Positions 1-7,900 of a DNA stretch of 23,959 bases are shown one piece after another; positions within the stretch are counted from its first letter, which is position 1; each line of letters starts with the position of its first letter. The notes beneath the pieces were generated by a model. It was not told where the DNA came from. It ran no database searches and saw only the letters and a list, made by a program, of their open reading frames with translations. The position numbers were made by a program, and so were the translations under genes. Source of the stretch: Perkinsus olseni (Eukaryota > Perkinsozoa > Perkinsida > Perkinsidae); contig JABANP010000663.1 in assembly GCA_013115135.1 (NCBI GenBank), positions 1 through 23,959 on the forward strand, read 5' to 3'.

Positions 1-474
1 CGCGGACCTTCGCCCGACTCGATCGGCAAAACCGTGGGAGAGTGATCGGAGGTCGGAGCGATACCACGCGACGCGAGTCACGAATTCGCTGCAGCTAAGC
101 ACGCGGCCCGAGCAACACGCCCGGCGCCGCGAGACAGCGCATCGTGACGCGATCGCCAGATCGCCTCAGTCTGGCCGCCGACTGCGCCACGCCTCCGGAG
201 AACCGGCCGTGGACGCACTTCGCTGTACACGACCTAAGGCCGTGGGCAGCGCGCAAGGCGGCACACCACACAAGGGTATCGTGAGACCAACCCCACGGAC
301 CAACCGATCACTCTCGCCGAGGAAAGCCAAGCATCGCACCCCTAGGACAAAAGGAGATGCTTGGTCCGGCGTCCAACTCAAACGTAAAAATTGAATACAT
401 TGAAACCTTTTATTCTTGCGACTTACAGAGAAAACCGGGACCAGATCCTCAAATTTAGTGGTAGTTATGACGAA
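1..474. other. GC-rich region with no supported gene
   Basis: The first ~370 bases are GC-rich and differ in composition from the rest of the retroelement. I see no convincing coding region. A 9-bp inverted repeat (CCAAGCATC at 327-335, GATGCTTGG at 356-364) could form a hairpin. The stretch lies 3' of the tyrosine recombinase frame on the minus strand, so it may include the untranslated end of that retroelement. I could not find by eye terminal repeats matching the other end (beyond 14190), so the element's edge here is undefined. Confidence 0.4.
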
Positions 475-1059
475 TTAGTCATCATCAGATTCGCTGTCAC
501 TCTCCAAAATGTCAGGAAGGGCTTGACGGCATGCGATGGCTTCAATCTCAGAGACATCGGCATAGATTCTAGCGGGTACTGCACTCTTGTACCTCCAGGA
601 GCCTGCCCTACATAGTTCTTCGTGAGATGACCCAGACGAGGCTAGAGCGTGGGCATGACCCCGTCGGAATGCGTGAGTCCCATACTCAGACGAGTCTTTG
701 ACATGAAGGACTGACAGAATAGAGCGCAAGTGTACCAAGATAGAGCGGTAGGATACGCTGCCGAATAGAAGTGGAGATTGGACTCGGAGAGTCGAATGAA
801 GCTCGACGGAAATCTTCGCAGCCTCTACAGGGCACAGGAGAGAATTAGAAGAGCAAGTACAGTAACGCAGAATGGTCTCGCCCTGCGGGACATTCTTTCT
901 CTTCTTCAAGCGAAGGGCAACATACTCCCGGGTTAAAGAAATATCGTCTATTGTCACTGCGAGGAGCTCTGATTCAACCCTTAAAGAGTACGCAAGTATG
1001 GCGACCAAGGCCATGAGAGGCAATTTGAGAGAGAAAGACTTCTCTACTATGCGAGACAA
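475..1059 (-). pseudogene. Tyrosine recombinase catalytic domain of the YR retroelement
   Basis: This frame of about 194 residues carries the tyrosine recombinase signature. There is an arginine in LRVESELLAV near residue 27, a basic KKRKN stretch in the beta-hairpin region, the HxxR box as THAFRRGHA near residue 127, a tryptophan in AGSWRY, and the nucleophile candidate tyrosine in ARIY near residue 165. It ends in an acidic tail (SDSESDDD). In DIRS/Ngaro elements this enzyme joins a circular DNA copy into the genome without target duplication. The domain itself is open and has all key residues, but it is frameshifted from its core-binding domain at 1166-1846, so the element is treated as a pseudogene. 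The first codons are not a genuine start. Confidence 0.85.
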
Positions 1060-1846
1060 GAGAGCCGGGATATTCGTTTGCGTGGCTTAGATACTGAAGG
1101 GACCAGTTTACGAAGACCTTTTAATTGAGCAGACGAAGACGAGGTATCCCAACTCATATCTAGCTTCAACCATGAGTGCATCGTCGAACATGGGTAACAT
1201 AGTTGGATGCTGACTCGGAGTTCCGAAAGGTAACAATCCAAAGAAGCATGACTCTCTCGCTTGCAGGTAGGAGGCCAGCTGCGGGTTGCTTCTCACTCGA
1301 CGAAACGGAATGGGCGAAGCTCAGATAACTTCGAAATTCAGATGAGTATTGAGAGAAAGTAGTAGGATCCACAGCCAAGATGTGGAGGACTTCCGAAGCC
1401 GCAGTGAGATCGCGAACCACCGAATTCTTGGTAGAAGAAGAAAAACCAGAGAGCCTCCGGGCTACTTTTCCCGGTGGGGGAGTATCATGGAGAAGTTGCT
1501 CAGGGAGATCAAAGTGCAGTCTAGCTTGAAGAACTGCATTTATCAGGGAATCGTGTAGAAGGTAGGTGCTTGGAAAAGTGGAGGGAGACTGCACCGCGGG
1601 GCGCAATACAGCGCGAGCCGTTGGATCGCAGACCGAATCAAGAAGGTTATCGCGCATACGACTACGAGCTTCACCCCAGTCGAATATACCCGCTTTCAGA
1701 AGGCACAAAGGTAGCTGAGCAAATTGCCAAGGGCTCAGGTTGAAAGCCGAATAGAAATCATATTCCCGCGTACGCGGAGGCTGCTGTACCATAGAAAAGA
1801 AGGAAACTAAAGCGACCTCGATATGCGGAACACAACACCCGAGCAC
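1060..1846 (-). pseudogene. N-terminal and core-binding part of the YR retroelement recombinase
   Basis: A frame of about 226 residues (1846 to 1166) starts just after the RNase H stop at 1873. Its C-terminal third (FSQYSSEFRSYLSFAHSV, then LPASERVMLLWIV) looks like the helical SAM-like core-binding domain that precedes the catalytic domain in tyrosine recombinases. The sense then appears to slip into another frame over about 1190-1108 (VEARYELGYLVFVCSIKRS), before the catalytic frame opens at 1059. At least two frame changes are therefore needed to join both halves, which points to decay. Residues before the core-binding domain match nothing I recognise. Confidence 0.6.
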
Positions 1847-1872
1847 AACGGCAAATTAGCGGGGTGGAAGAG

Positions 1873-2511
1873 TCAGGGACGAATGAACTGTTTGCGGCTA
1901 AAACTGCAAATGAATTCATCAAAAACTCGACGACTGGGTTTATCTGCAACATTCAGGTGAGAAGGAGCTCGTTCAACCCATACCTTCAGACCCAAACGCG
2001 CGCAGATGGACCAAAACTTAGTTACAAGGAGATTCAGGTCGTCACTAGGCGAGTAACCCCTTACGAGCATTCGTTCTACAGACTCATTGTCAACGAAAAC
2101 TGTGATCCACTTATGCCGCAGGTACTTCTCAAAGGACGAAAGGCCAGCTACAACGGCATAAAGCTCGAAAGGAATAATACTATTATGACGATCATCAGTA
2201 AATGAAGAGGGAACAGAGTCGGAAATGTAGAGCGGTTTAGAGAAAGAGCTCTGGTAAAGGACCGCGCCAATGCCCCCCGAACGACAAGCATCAGTGTAGA
2301 GCACGCAGTTATCAGTTAGAGAGTAATCAGAACGAAGCAAAGGAATAACTCTATTGTAGTGCGAAGAAGACAAAATCAGGCGAAAACCTTCCAACGCGGA
2401 CTTCGCTTCCGCAGATATGCTTCCTCGCAGTGGCGTGAACTGATGATGCATAAAGTGCAGAAGAGAGCGAATGTAAGGCTTACAGGCGGATGATTCTAGC
2501 ACCAGATGCAT
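1873..2511 (-). pseudogene. RNase H domain of the YR retroelement
   Basis: The frame of about 212 residues contains the four acidic positions expected of a retroelement RNase H: D in LYTDA, E in PFELYAVV, D in VFVDNES and the last D in LNVADKPSRR. The final motif, a histidine-rich turn followed by N-x-AD-x-PSR, is common to DIRS-type and other RNase H domains. It would degrade the RNA strand of the RNA-DNA hybrid made by the adjoining RT. The frame is shifted from the RT thumb frame at 2537, and it stops 27 nt before the recombinase frame starts. Confidence 0.8.
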
Positions 2512-2536
2512 AGTTTAGCTTATCAATCAACTTTGA

Positions 2537-2706
2537 TCAGAAGGAAGAGGACAAGAATCCGTCTTGGAGAACTGTCGTTAAGTCGAGCAGAAGCGAGTCC
2601 AACTTCTCCTTCGGAACTTGCATAAGAATCTCACCATCGGAGATCGACAACTGCACACCTAGAATCTGTATAGTCGAGGATGGACGAACCCCTTTATCCA
2701 GATTCA
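2537..2706 (-). pseudogene. RT thumb/connection segment of the YR retroelement, distal to FB1
   Basis: On the minus strand the sequence after FB1 encodes LNLDKGVRPSST followed by IQILGVQLSISDGE. This fits the LG-type region between the RT palm and RNase H in DIRS elements. It is separated from the rest of the RT (3681 upward) only by FB1 and one copy of the 8-bp duplication. When the duplication is counted once, the reading frame runs straight through the former insertion site. A frameshift around 2512-2540 separates it from RNase H. Confidence 0.75.
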
Positions 2707-2714
2707 GTTTCCAT
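2707..2714 (+). repeat. Target-site duplication of FB1 (left copy)
   Basis: GTTTCCAT occurs directly left of FB1 and again at 3673-3680 directly right of it. Counting it once keeps the surrounding RT reading frame open. Confidence 0.85.
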
Positions 2715-2721
2715 GGGTGTA

Positions 2722-2990
2722 CCGCGATTCGTCCATGATCGATTGGTCCACTGCAGCTTCGATCCAAGATTGTTTCGTACAAATTTCGGTTCATTCATGA
2801 TCTTTTCGTACATCGAAAAAGTGTATGTTTCGGCCACGATTTTTTCATCCATAACCGGTTTCGTACACGATTATTTCGTCCATGGGCGGTTGATCCAAAG
2901 ATATGTTCGTTATGATCTATTCGGCCACGATCTTTTCGAAAAAAATTCATTCGTCCAATAGTGGTTCGTACATATGAAACTGACGACACG
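2722..2990 (+). repeat. FB1 left arm, degenerate 15-bp tandem repeats
   Basis: Successive 15-base blocks can be read, for example TTCGTACACGATTAT, TTCGTCCATGGGCGG, TTGATCCAAAGATAT and TTCGGCCACGATCTT. About 17 units are visible, strongly diverged from each other. Confidence 0.75.
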
Positions 2991-3257
2991 CAAATGTTTA
3001 TCGAAGGAAATGAACCCACGGCCTCGGGAATACCAGCTTGAGCTGCTAACCTACTCACCTGTAAGACTCCTTCTGAATTGCGACAAAGTACCGCCCATGC
3101 GATACCCAACCTATTCAACTTGGCTCCATTCATGTTTGGAGCCTCTAGGCACTGGGATCATCACAGAGACAACCTGATGTGGGGGAGTGCTAGATCGTCA
3201 CCACTGGTGACTCACCAGTAGAGACGGCGGTGAGATTCTTAGGTCGTAGTAGGTGAT

Positions 3258-3325
3258 GGTAAAAGCGGAATTGGTAGAGCTCCCGGCTTGCATGACGATG
3301 GTCCCAGGTTCGAATCGGGGTAAGG
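3258..3325 (+). promoter_or_regulatory. FB1 tRNA-like segment with Pol III A- and B-box similarity
   Basis: TGGTAGAGCTC (3272-3282) fits the A-box consensus TRGYNNARNNG except at the last base, and GGTTCGAATCG (3307-3317) fits the B-box GGTTCGANNCC at 10 of 11 positions. Spacing is that of a tRNA. An anticodon-loop-like CTTGCAT lies between them. The anticodon, T and acceptor stems do not pair properly, so this is a tRNA-derived remnant or internal promoter rather than a working tRNA. Transcription from it would run into the palindrome at 3363. Confidence 0.45.
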
Positions 3326-3362
3326 GTAGATAGTGATGGTGGAGCCGGCGGCGCAGCTATAG

Positions 3363-3415
3363 CGCTACTTTAGACATATGTGACGCCGCGGCGTCACATA
3401 TGTCTAAAAGTAGCG
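3363..3415. repeat. FB1 central palindrome
   Basis: A hairpin-forming inverted repeat with arms of about 25 bases meets at GCCGCGGC with essentially no loop. The arms match except for one missing T on the left (ACTTTAGAC against ACTTTTAGAC read from the other strand). Confidence 0.9.
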
Positions 3416-3665
3416 TGGATGAAACTCACGTGTACGAAAGGCTTGTACGAAAAGCCCTGGAAGAAAGAAGCGGAGTTAGAGCATGATTGGACGAAACGGC
3501 GTGGATGAAAGAATCATGTACTCAAGACCCGTGGACGAAAGAGGTGTGTATGAATGAGCATGTACGGAAGTAACATGGACGAAACAAGCAGGATGAACCC
3601 TACCATGGACGAAACAAACGTGGACGAAACCTGCAATGTATGAAACAGCAATGTATGAATGGAGG
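3415..3665 (-). repeat. FB1 right arm, degenerate 15-bp tandem repeats (inverted)
   Basis: Blocks such as TGGACGAAACAAACG, TGGACGAAACCTGCAA and TGTATGAAACAGCAA repeat at about 15 bases, and on the opposite strand they read as the TTTCGTCCA unit of the left arm. Together with the left arm they would let the single strand fold back. Confidence 0.7.
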
Positions 3666-3672
3666 TTCCCCG

Positions 3673-3680
3673 GTTTCCAT
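3673..3680 (+). repeat. Target-site duplication of FB1 (right copy)
   Basis: GTTTCCAT, identical to 2707-2714. Confidence 0.85.
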
Positions 3681-4377
3681 CCCAACACGGGATGTAACCA
3701 AGTCCAAGTATCAAATGCAGAATCCGCACAGGTAGACGGTTCCAGGCTAAAATAGTCGTCCAAATAGTTTAAGACTGGGATCCCAAATAGGATCCGGCCG
3801 ATGTGAGCCAAGGCTTGGCTGACCCTGCAGTAATTGTAAACCGAGCTCGCCGTACCGAAAGGCTGCGCGACATGAAAGAAAGCCTTTGCCTTGCCTGACG
3901 AAGGATCCTTAAGAAATATGACAGTCAACTTATATGAACCAGGATCACAAGGAACTTGGCGATATGCGGATGTGTGATCGCTGTTCCAGAAGAGAAGATC
4001 GTCGGTCCCACAAGTTGACGCCAACAAGCGAGCACAAGCTACTGCTGCGTCCGGATTTGGAAAAGAAACCTTACTGATAAAAGACATCGAGGCGTTGAGG
4101 CCCGATCGTCGAAAATCATCACACGGACGCACCTTCGAGGGTTGCGCCACTGCGAAACGTCTGGAAGCAACAACGTCCCCAAAAGCTCTTCGATCTCCTT
4201 AAACGAGTAGGGACCCTTCATAGAACCAGGTCTACTTCTTTCATGGCTGAGTTCCGCAGCTCTGCGGTGAAATCAGACTCTTCACGTTCTACCCTAGATA
4301 TCAGCAATCTCGCTCTACGAGGGCCATCTCGAAGTAGCTCCTGCAACGACTCAGTGGGTGGGCGCCTCTTGCCCTCG
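3681..4377 (-). pseudogene. Reverse transcriptase of the YR retroelement (fingers and palm)
   Basis: Minus-strand frames encode, in order, a pre-RT helix (ESLQELLRDG), GPYSFKEIEELLG, the QPSKVRPCDDFRRSGLN block, a first catalytic aspartate in NSDHTSAYRQV and the YLDDY box (about 3750-3766). These are the standard DIRS-type RT landmarks. Three frames are needed: one ends at 4218, one covers 4221 to about 4145, and one runs from 4150 down. At least two frameshifts therefore break it. FB1 interrupts it after the palm, and the BEL/Pao element cuts it at 4377. The reading frame on the far side of the BEL/Pao element (11796) does not join cleanly to this one, consistent with decay. Confidence 0.8.
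4374..4377 (+). repeat. Target-site duplication of the BEL/Pao element (left copy)
   Basis: CTCG directly precedes the left LTR and is found again at 11792-11795 directly after the right LTR. Four bases are within the usual range for BEL/Pao. Confidence 0.75.
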
Positions 4378-4576
4378 TCTGCCGTTCCCTTGTTCATAGC
4401 GCAACAAAGGAAGGTAAAGAAGAATAATCTTCTTGCAAAAAAGGTCTCTAGGTTGGTTGCTTTCATGGCGATCATGAGTATCCGAAACGGCTACGGTTTC
4501 AGTGCAAGATACGTCGGCGCGATCGCCATTGTCACTCACAGCAAATATCTGTCGCTTTGGTCATGTGAATGACACA
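4378..4576 (-). repeat. 3' LTR of the BEL/Pao element
   Basis: This 199-base copy is identical to 11593-11791. On the minus strand it starts TGTGTCATTCAC and ends GGGAACGGCAGA, so the start is canonical TG while the end would be CA only if the last two bases belonged to the internal region or flank. The CTCG match outside favours the longer form. Confidence 0.93.
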
Positions 4577-4648
4577 CTCCCGGGGAGCAGATATACAGGA
4601 AGTTAATTAGCAAAATGAGTATATGAAAATATCACATATCAAGCAATC

Positions 4649-4990
4649 TTAGTCATCATCATCATTTAAATCCTTACCTTCCTCGTACTTGATGATGCGG
4701 TTCTTGATGGACCGGGTGATACGGAGGGGGGACTTGTAGTGAATGTCGACGTCGCATATATACTTCTGGTCAATGTAGTCGGTTAGAACTTCAACAGAGC
4801 CGTCGACATGCACCGATCTCAAGGCCATCTTCTTCAAGTCGGATTCGTACTGACCGATCGCTCGATGTTCGCCTCCTTGGCCGTCGATCCACTGGAAACA
4901 GTAGAAGTCACCGTCCTCCATATCCAGTGTCGAGTCGTCTGGGCGAGTGGGAGTAGGCGACTGTTCAGTGACCGCATCATTGGCATGATA
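4649..4990 (-). CDS. C-terminal extension of the BEL/Pao polyprotein, in a shifted frame
   Basis: The main polyprotein frame ends at 4834 in a serine/threonine-rich sequence that looks out of frame. A different minus-strand frame reads on from about 4990 through NDAVTEQSPTPTRPDD, MEDGDFYCFQWIDG and KYICDVDIHYKSPLRITRS to an acidic end (NDDDD, stop 4649-4651), 72 nt before the 3' LTR. This second frame has a more natural composition and ends where an element should end, so I think the real C-terminus is here and a one-base shift lies around 4960-5030. It could be a mutation, a sequence error or a programmed shift. I see no chromodomain or other known module. Confidence 0.5.
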   Translation of the reverse strand, partial: YHANDAVTEQSPTPTRPDDSTLDMEDGDFYCFQWIDGQGGEHRAIGQYESDLKKMALRSVHVDGSVEVLTDYIDQKYICDVDIHYKSPLRITRSIKNRIIKYEEGKDLNDDDD

Positions 4991-7900
4991 CTGCTTGAGG
5001 TTGAAGTAACTTGGAACTTGAGCTGCGCACCAGTCTTGACATCCTGTAGACGGTATAGCAGGTGGTCATTGGATACGGCGACGACTCTGTATGGGCCTTT
5101 CCAGGAGACATCCTGCTTGAGGGGAGGAGGCACGAGACGTAGCACTAGTGATCCAACATCGAAGTGCTTGTAGCCGGACTGATGGGGTAGCTTGGACGCT
5201 CTTGCCCGAGCCCTGTCCTTCGCTTCCTTGACCAGCGAGAAGAAGTCGAGAAGGCTCTTGGTACGACGCTCTTGTAGGTCGTCGTAGATGCTCTTTAGCT
5301 CATCGGGCATGGAAGGTGGCTGACCCTCCATGATGCTTGGTATCCAGCTCTCAAGCCTTGCTCGAGACCAATCCTCGAGATCCTCCGCGGGGGCAAGTAG
5401 TCGTGGTCGACGACAGTAGAAGAGTTGGAAAGCTGACAGCGTACCCAAGTCATGGTGGGGTGAACAGTTGATGGCGTAGACAGCTTCCGAGATGGTCTCA
5501 GGCAGGGGGCGGGGCTGATCCTCTTCTTGTAGTAACCGGTGGCGGAGCTGACTGAGTAGAACCCCGTGTCCTCTTTCGTAGACGGCGGCGATGAACTTGG
5601 ATTGCCGGGGGAATTCTGTGAAGGCAATAGATCTCGTCACGCAGTATCCCTCGACAGCACGGCTTGTCATGGCCGACCCAGCGTCGACGGTGACGCAGGC
5701 GGGATCGCCTACGATGGAGAACAACTTGGTGAGAGATGAACATATGGAGGCTGCTGTAGGTGAAGTAGTGATGTCATGGAGTAGGAACCCTGATACCGGA
5801 TCGGTGCAAGTTAGAACCCATACCTTCTCATGAGAGACTGGGCAGCGGTACGGACCAGCATGATCGAGGCACCAAACTTGACCGATGTCGAAGCAGAGAT
5901 GAGCTGGGCGTACGCAGCCAGCTCGCTTCTTGTAGCCAGACTGCTTCTTCGCTAACTGGCAGACATGACAAGTCTTCAGGAGACGAAGTAGAGCCACACG
6001 CAACTTTGGGGTGTAGAAGCCCTCGTTGTAGAGTGACCTCAACTTGGGAGTGTTGTCATGGCCGAGCTTGTCGTGAAGAAGGTTCAGCACCTCATCACAT
6101 CCTTCTCCCCGCGACAGCACTGGTCGGCATGCAACAGCGCCATTGCTGTCGCTCACACCAGTGTACAGAAGTAGCCCAGTATCAGGGCAGAGATGATACA
6201 GCCTTAGGTTGTGGGCGACTTCAGTCGATGGTGTTGACTTGAGAGTGTCGATGATGGCCTTGGTACGGTCGTCATTCTGCTGAAAGTGCACTAACTGGTC
6301 GTTGCTGAAGTGCTGAGCCACGGAGACTGTATCGTAGAAGAGGACGTCGGAACCAGGAGATGCCCTTGGCGTGTGGACATAGGGGAGATTCTTGACATGG
6401 GCAGTGTTGACACCACTCTCGATAACCGAGTCATCGAGAAGACTGGGTAGATGGCCGTCAATCCTGGGCCTGGAGCCGACGTCGGCAGGATTGGAGTCTC
6501 CCTCGATGTGGTAGGTGGTGACCGGTAGTTGCAGTGTGCTTGTGATGAAGTCAAGATCGGCCAGCCCTTTCTTCAGTGTCTTCTTCTCCAGGTTGGAGAG
6601 GGTCTTCCCGAAGTCACCTTTAGATGCTCGACGGAGACGGTAGAGTAATGCCTCGGAGTCGCAATACAGAGAGAGACTTTTTATGGGGGTCTCGGTGGCG
6701 AACTTGGAGTAGAGAGTGACGAGGGACGTTACGAGGGAGAGGCCGTCGAAGAAGGATACGAGTTCCTTCTTGGGGATGGACCAACGGGCTTGGCTTGTTC
6801 GAGTAGACCAAAGACGCCCCTTACCGACCAATTTGCGGTAGGCCGTGTCCCCGCCGGTGGTGGTCGGGCAGAGTACAGTTACGTGGCCGGCAGTGACACT
6901 GGCGTCAGTGAAGACCAGTACATTGCTGATGTCGACGAATCTAGGATGAGCCAGCTTGGCAGTGGTGAGAGCGCGACAGAAACCGAGAACGCTGGCGGCA
7001 CCTTTGGGGTCGATGTTTGTGTCCCAAGGGTCTCGTGATTTCTCAGCACTCTTGTTGTCGTCGACGGCATAGTATGTGGCCATGAACAGTCTCACGCAGA
7101 GAGAGAGCTCCGAGGCCAAACCGAGAGGATCATACAGTCCTTGACACAGGCTGAAGAGTTGGCGACGGGTGATGCTCGAGGGGGGGTCATCAAGGTTCAT
7201 GGCTTCGGGTACTCTAAAGGTGGGAGAGAACTCGTCACAGTCGTCACCGGTGCGCCAGCCATATCCAAGATACTTGGTGTCAGTGATTGGACCCCAGCTT
7301 GTACTGCGCTTAGGTAGGTTAGAGTGGAAGCCGTGACCAGATTGAGTGCCAGTGAAGGCGTTGGCTTTTCTCAAGGCGATCTCCTTCGTCTTCCCTCGAG
7401 TCTGACCGTCGTCCACATAGATGGCAGTATAACGTCGAAGTGGGTCATGACAAGTGGTGACTGACGTCTTTGCCTTGATGGGAGAGTCCTTGCTGGCGAG
7501 TGGCATGGACCACAACTTCATATTTTCCTCGAACTGAGAAATGAGGTTCTGGCAGACCGGGTCAGAGAGGACGTCATCTCGAGAAGTGTGGCCGGACTCG
7601 AAATCTCTTAGAGTGATGACGGCTCTGTTGGCTTGAAGCAGGGCTGATGGAGAGTATGTGGCACCGAAACAGGTAGAGACCCACATCCCAACTCGGCCGC
7701 ATGCCACCATTCCAAAGTGGCGCCGATCAATGGCGTCGTCTAGCTTGATTTGGTGGTAGGCTTTGGAGATGTCGTCGACCACTAGGGCGGGGGCGGTGCG
7801 ACTCAGAGCCAAGTTACCCCACAAAGTCTCGGGGTAGGTGGAGTCGTCCGCTTGTCGCCCGACCCTGAGGAAGCCGTTGTGGTATTTGCAGTCTAATACT

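Larger units (their letters stand above)
2715..3672. mobile_element. FB1: foldback-like element with 15-bp repeat arms
   Basis: This 958-bp element sits inside the RT of the YR retroelement and is flanked by GTTTCCAT. The left arm (about 2725-2990) is a degenerate tandem array with period 15, typical unit TTCGTCCATG or TTCGTACA plus variable bases. The right arm (about 3415-3665) is the inverted counterpart (CATGGACGAAA, TGTATGAAA). The tips align imperfectly as inverted repeats (GGGTGTACCGCGATTCGTCC against CGGGGAACCTCCATTCATAC). The unique core holds a tRNA-like segment and a palindrome. No transposase is encoded, so it is non-autonomous. Period-15 arms keep several frames open by chance, so ORFs through them are not genes. 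The 8-bp duplication resembles Mutator- or hAT-class transposition; arms made of short repeats recall Drosophila Foldback. Confidence 0.8.

Noticed and set aside
2680..3133. Plus- and minus-strand ORFs at the left side of FB1
   Set aside because: They cross arm repeats and element borders, with no protein-like features.
3258..3325. A functional tRNA gene
   Set aside because: A- and B-box similarity is good but the anticodon, T and acceptor stems do not pair; annotated as tRNA-like only.
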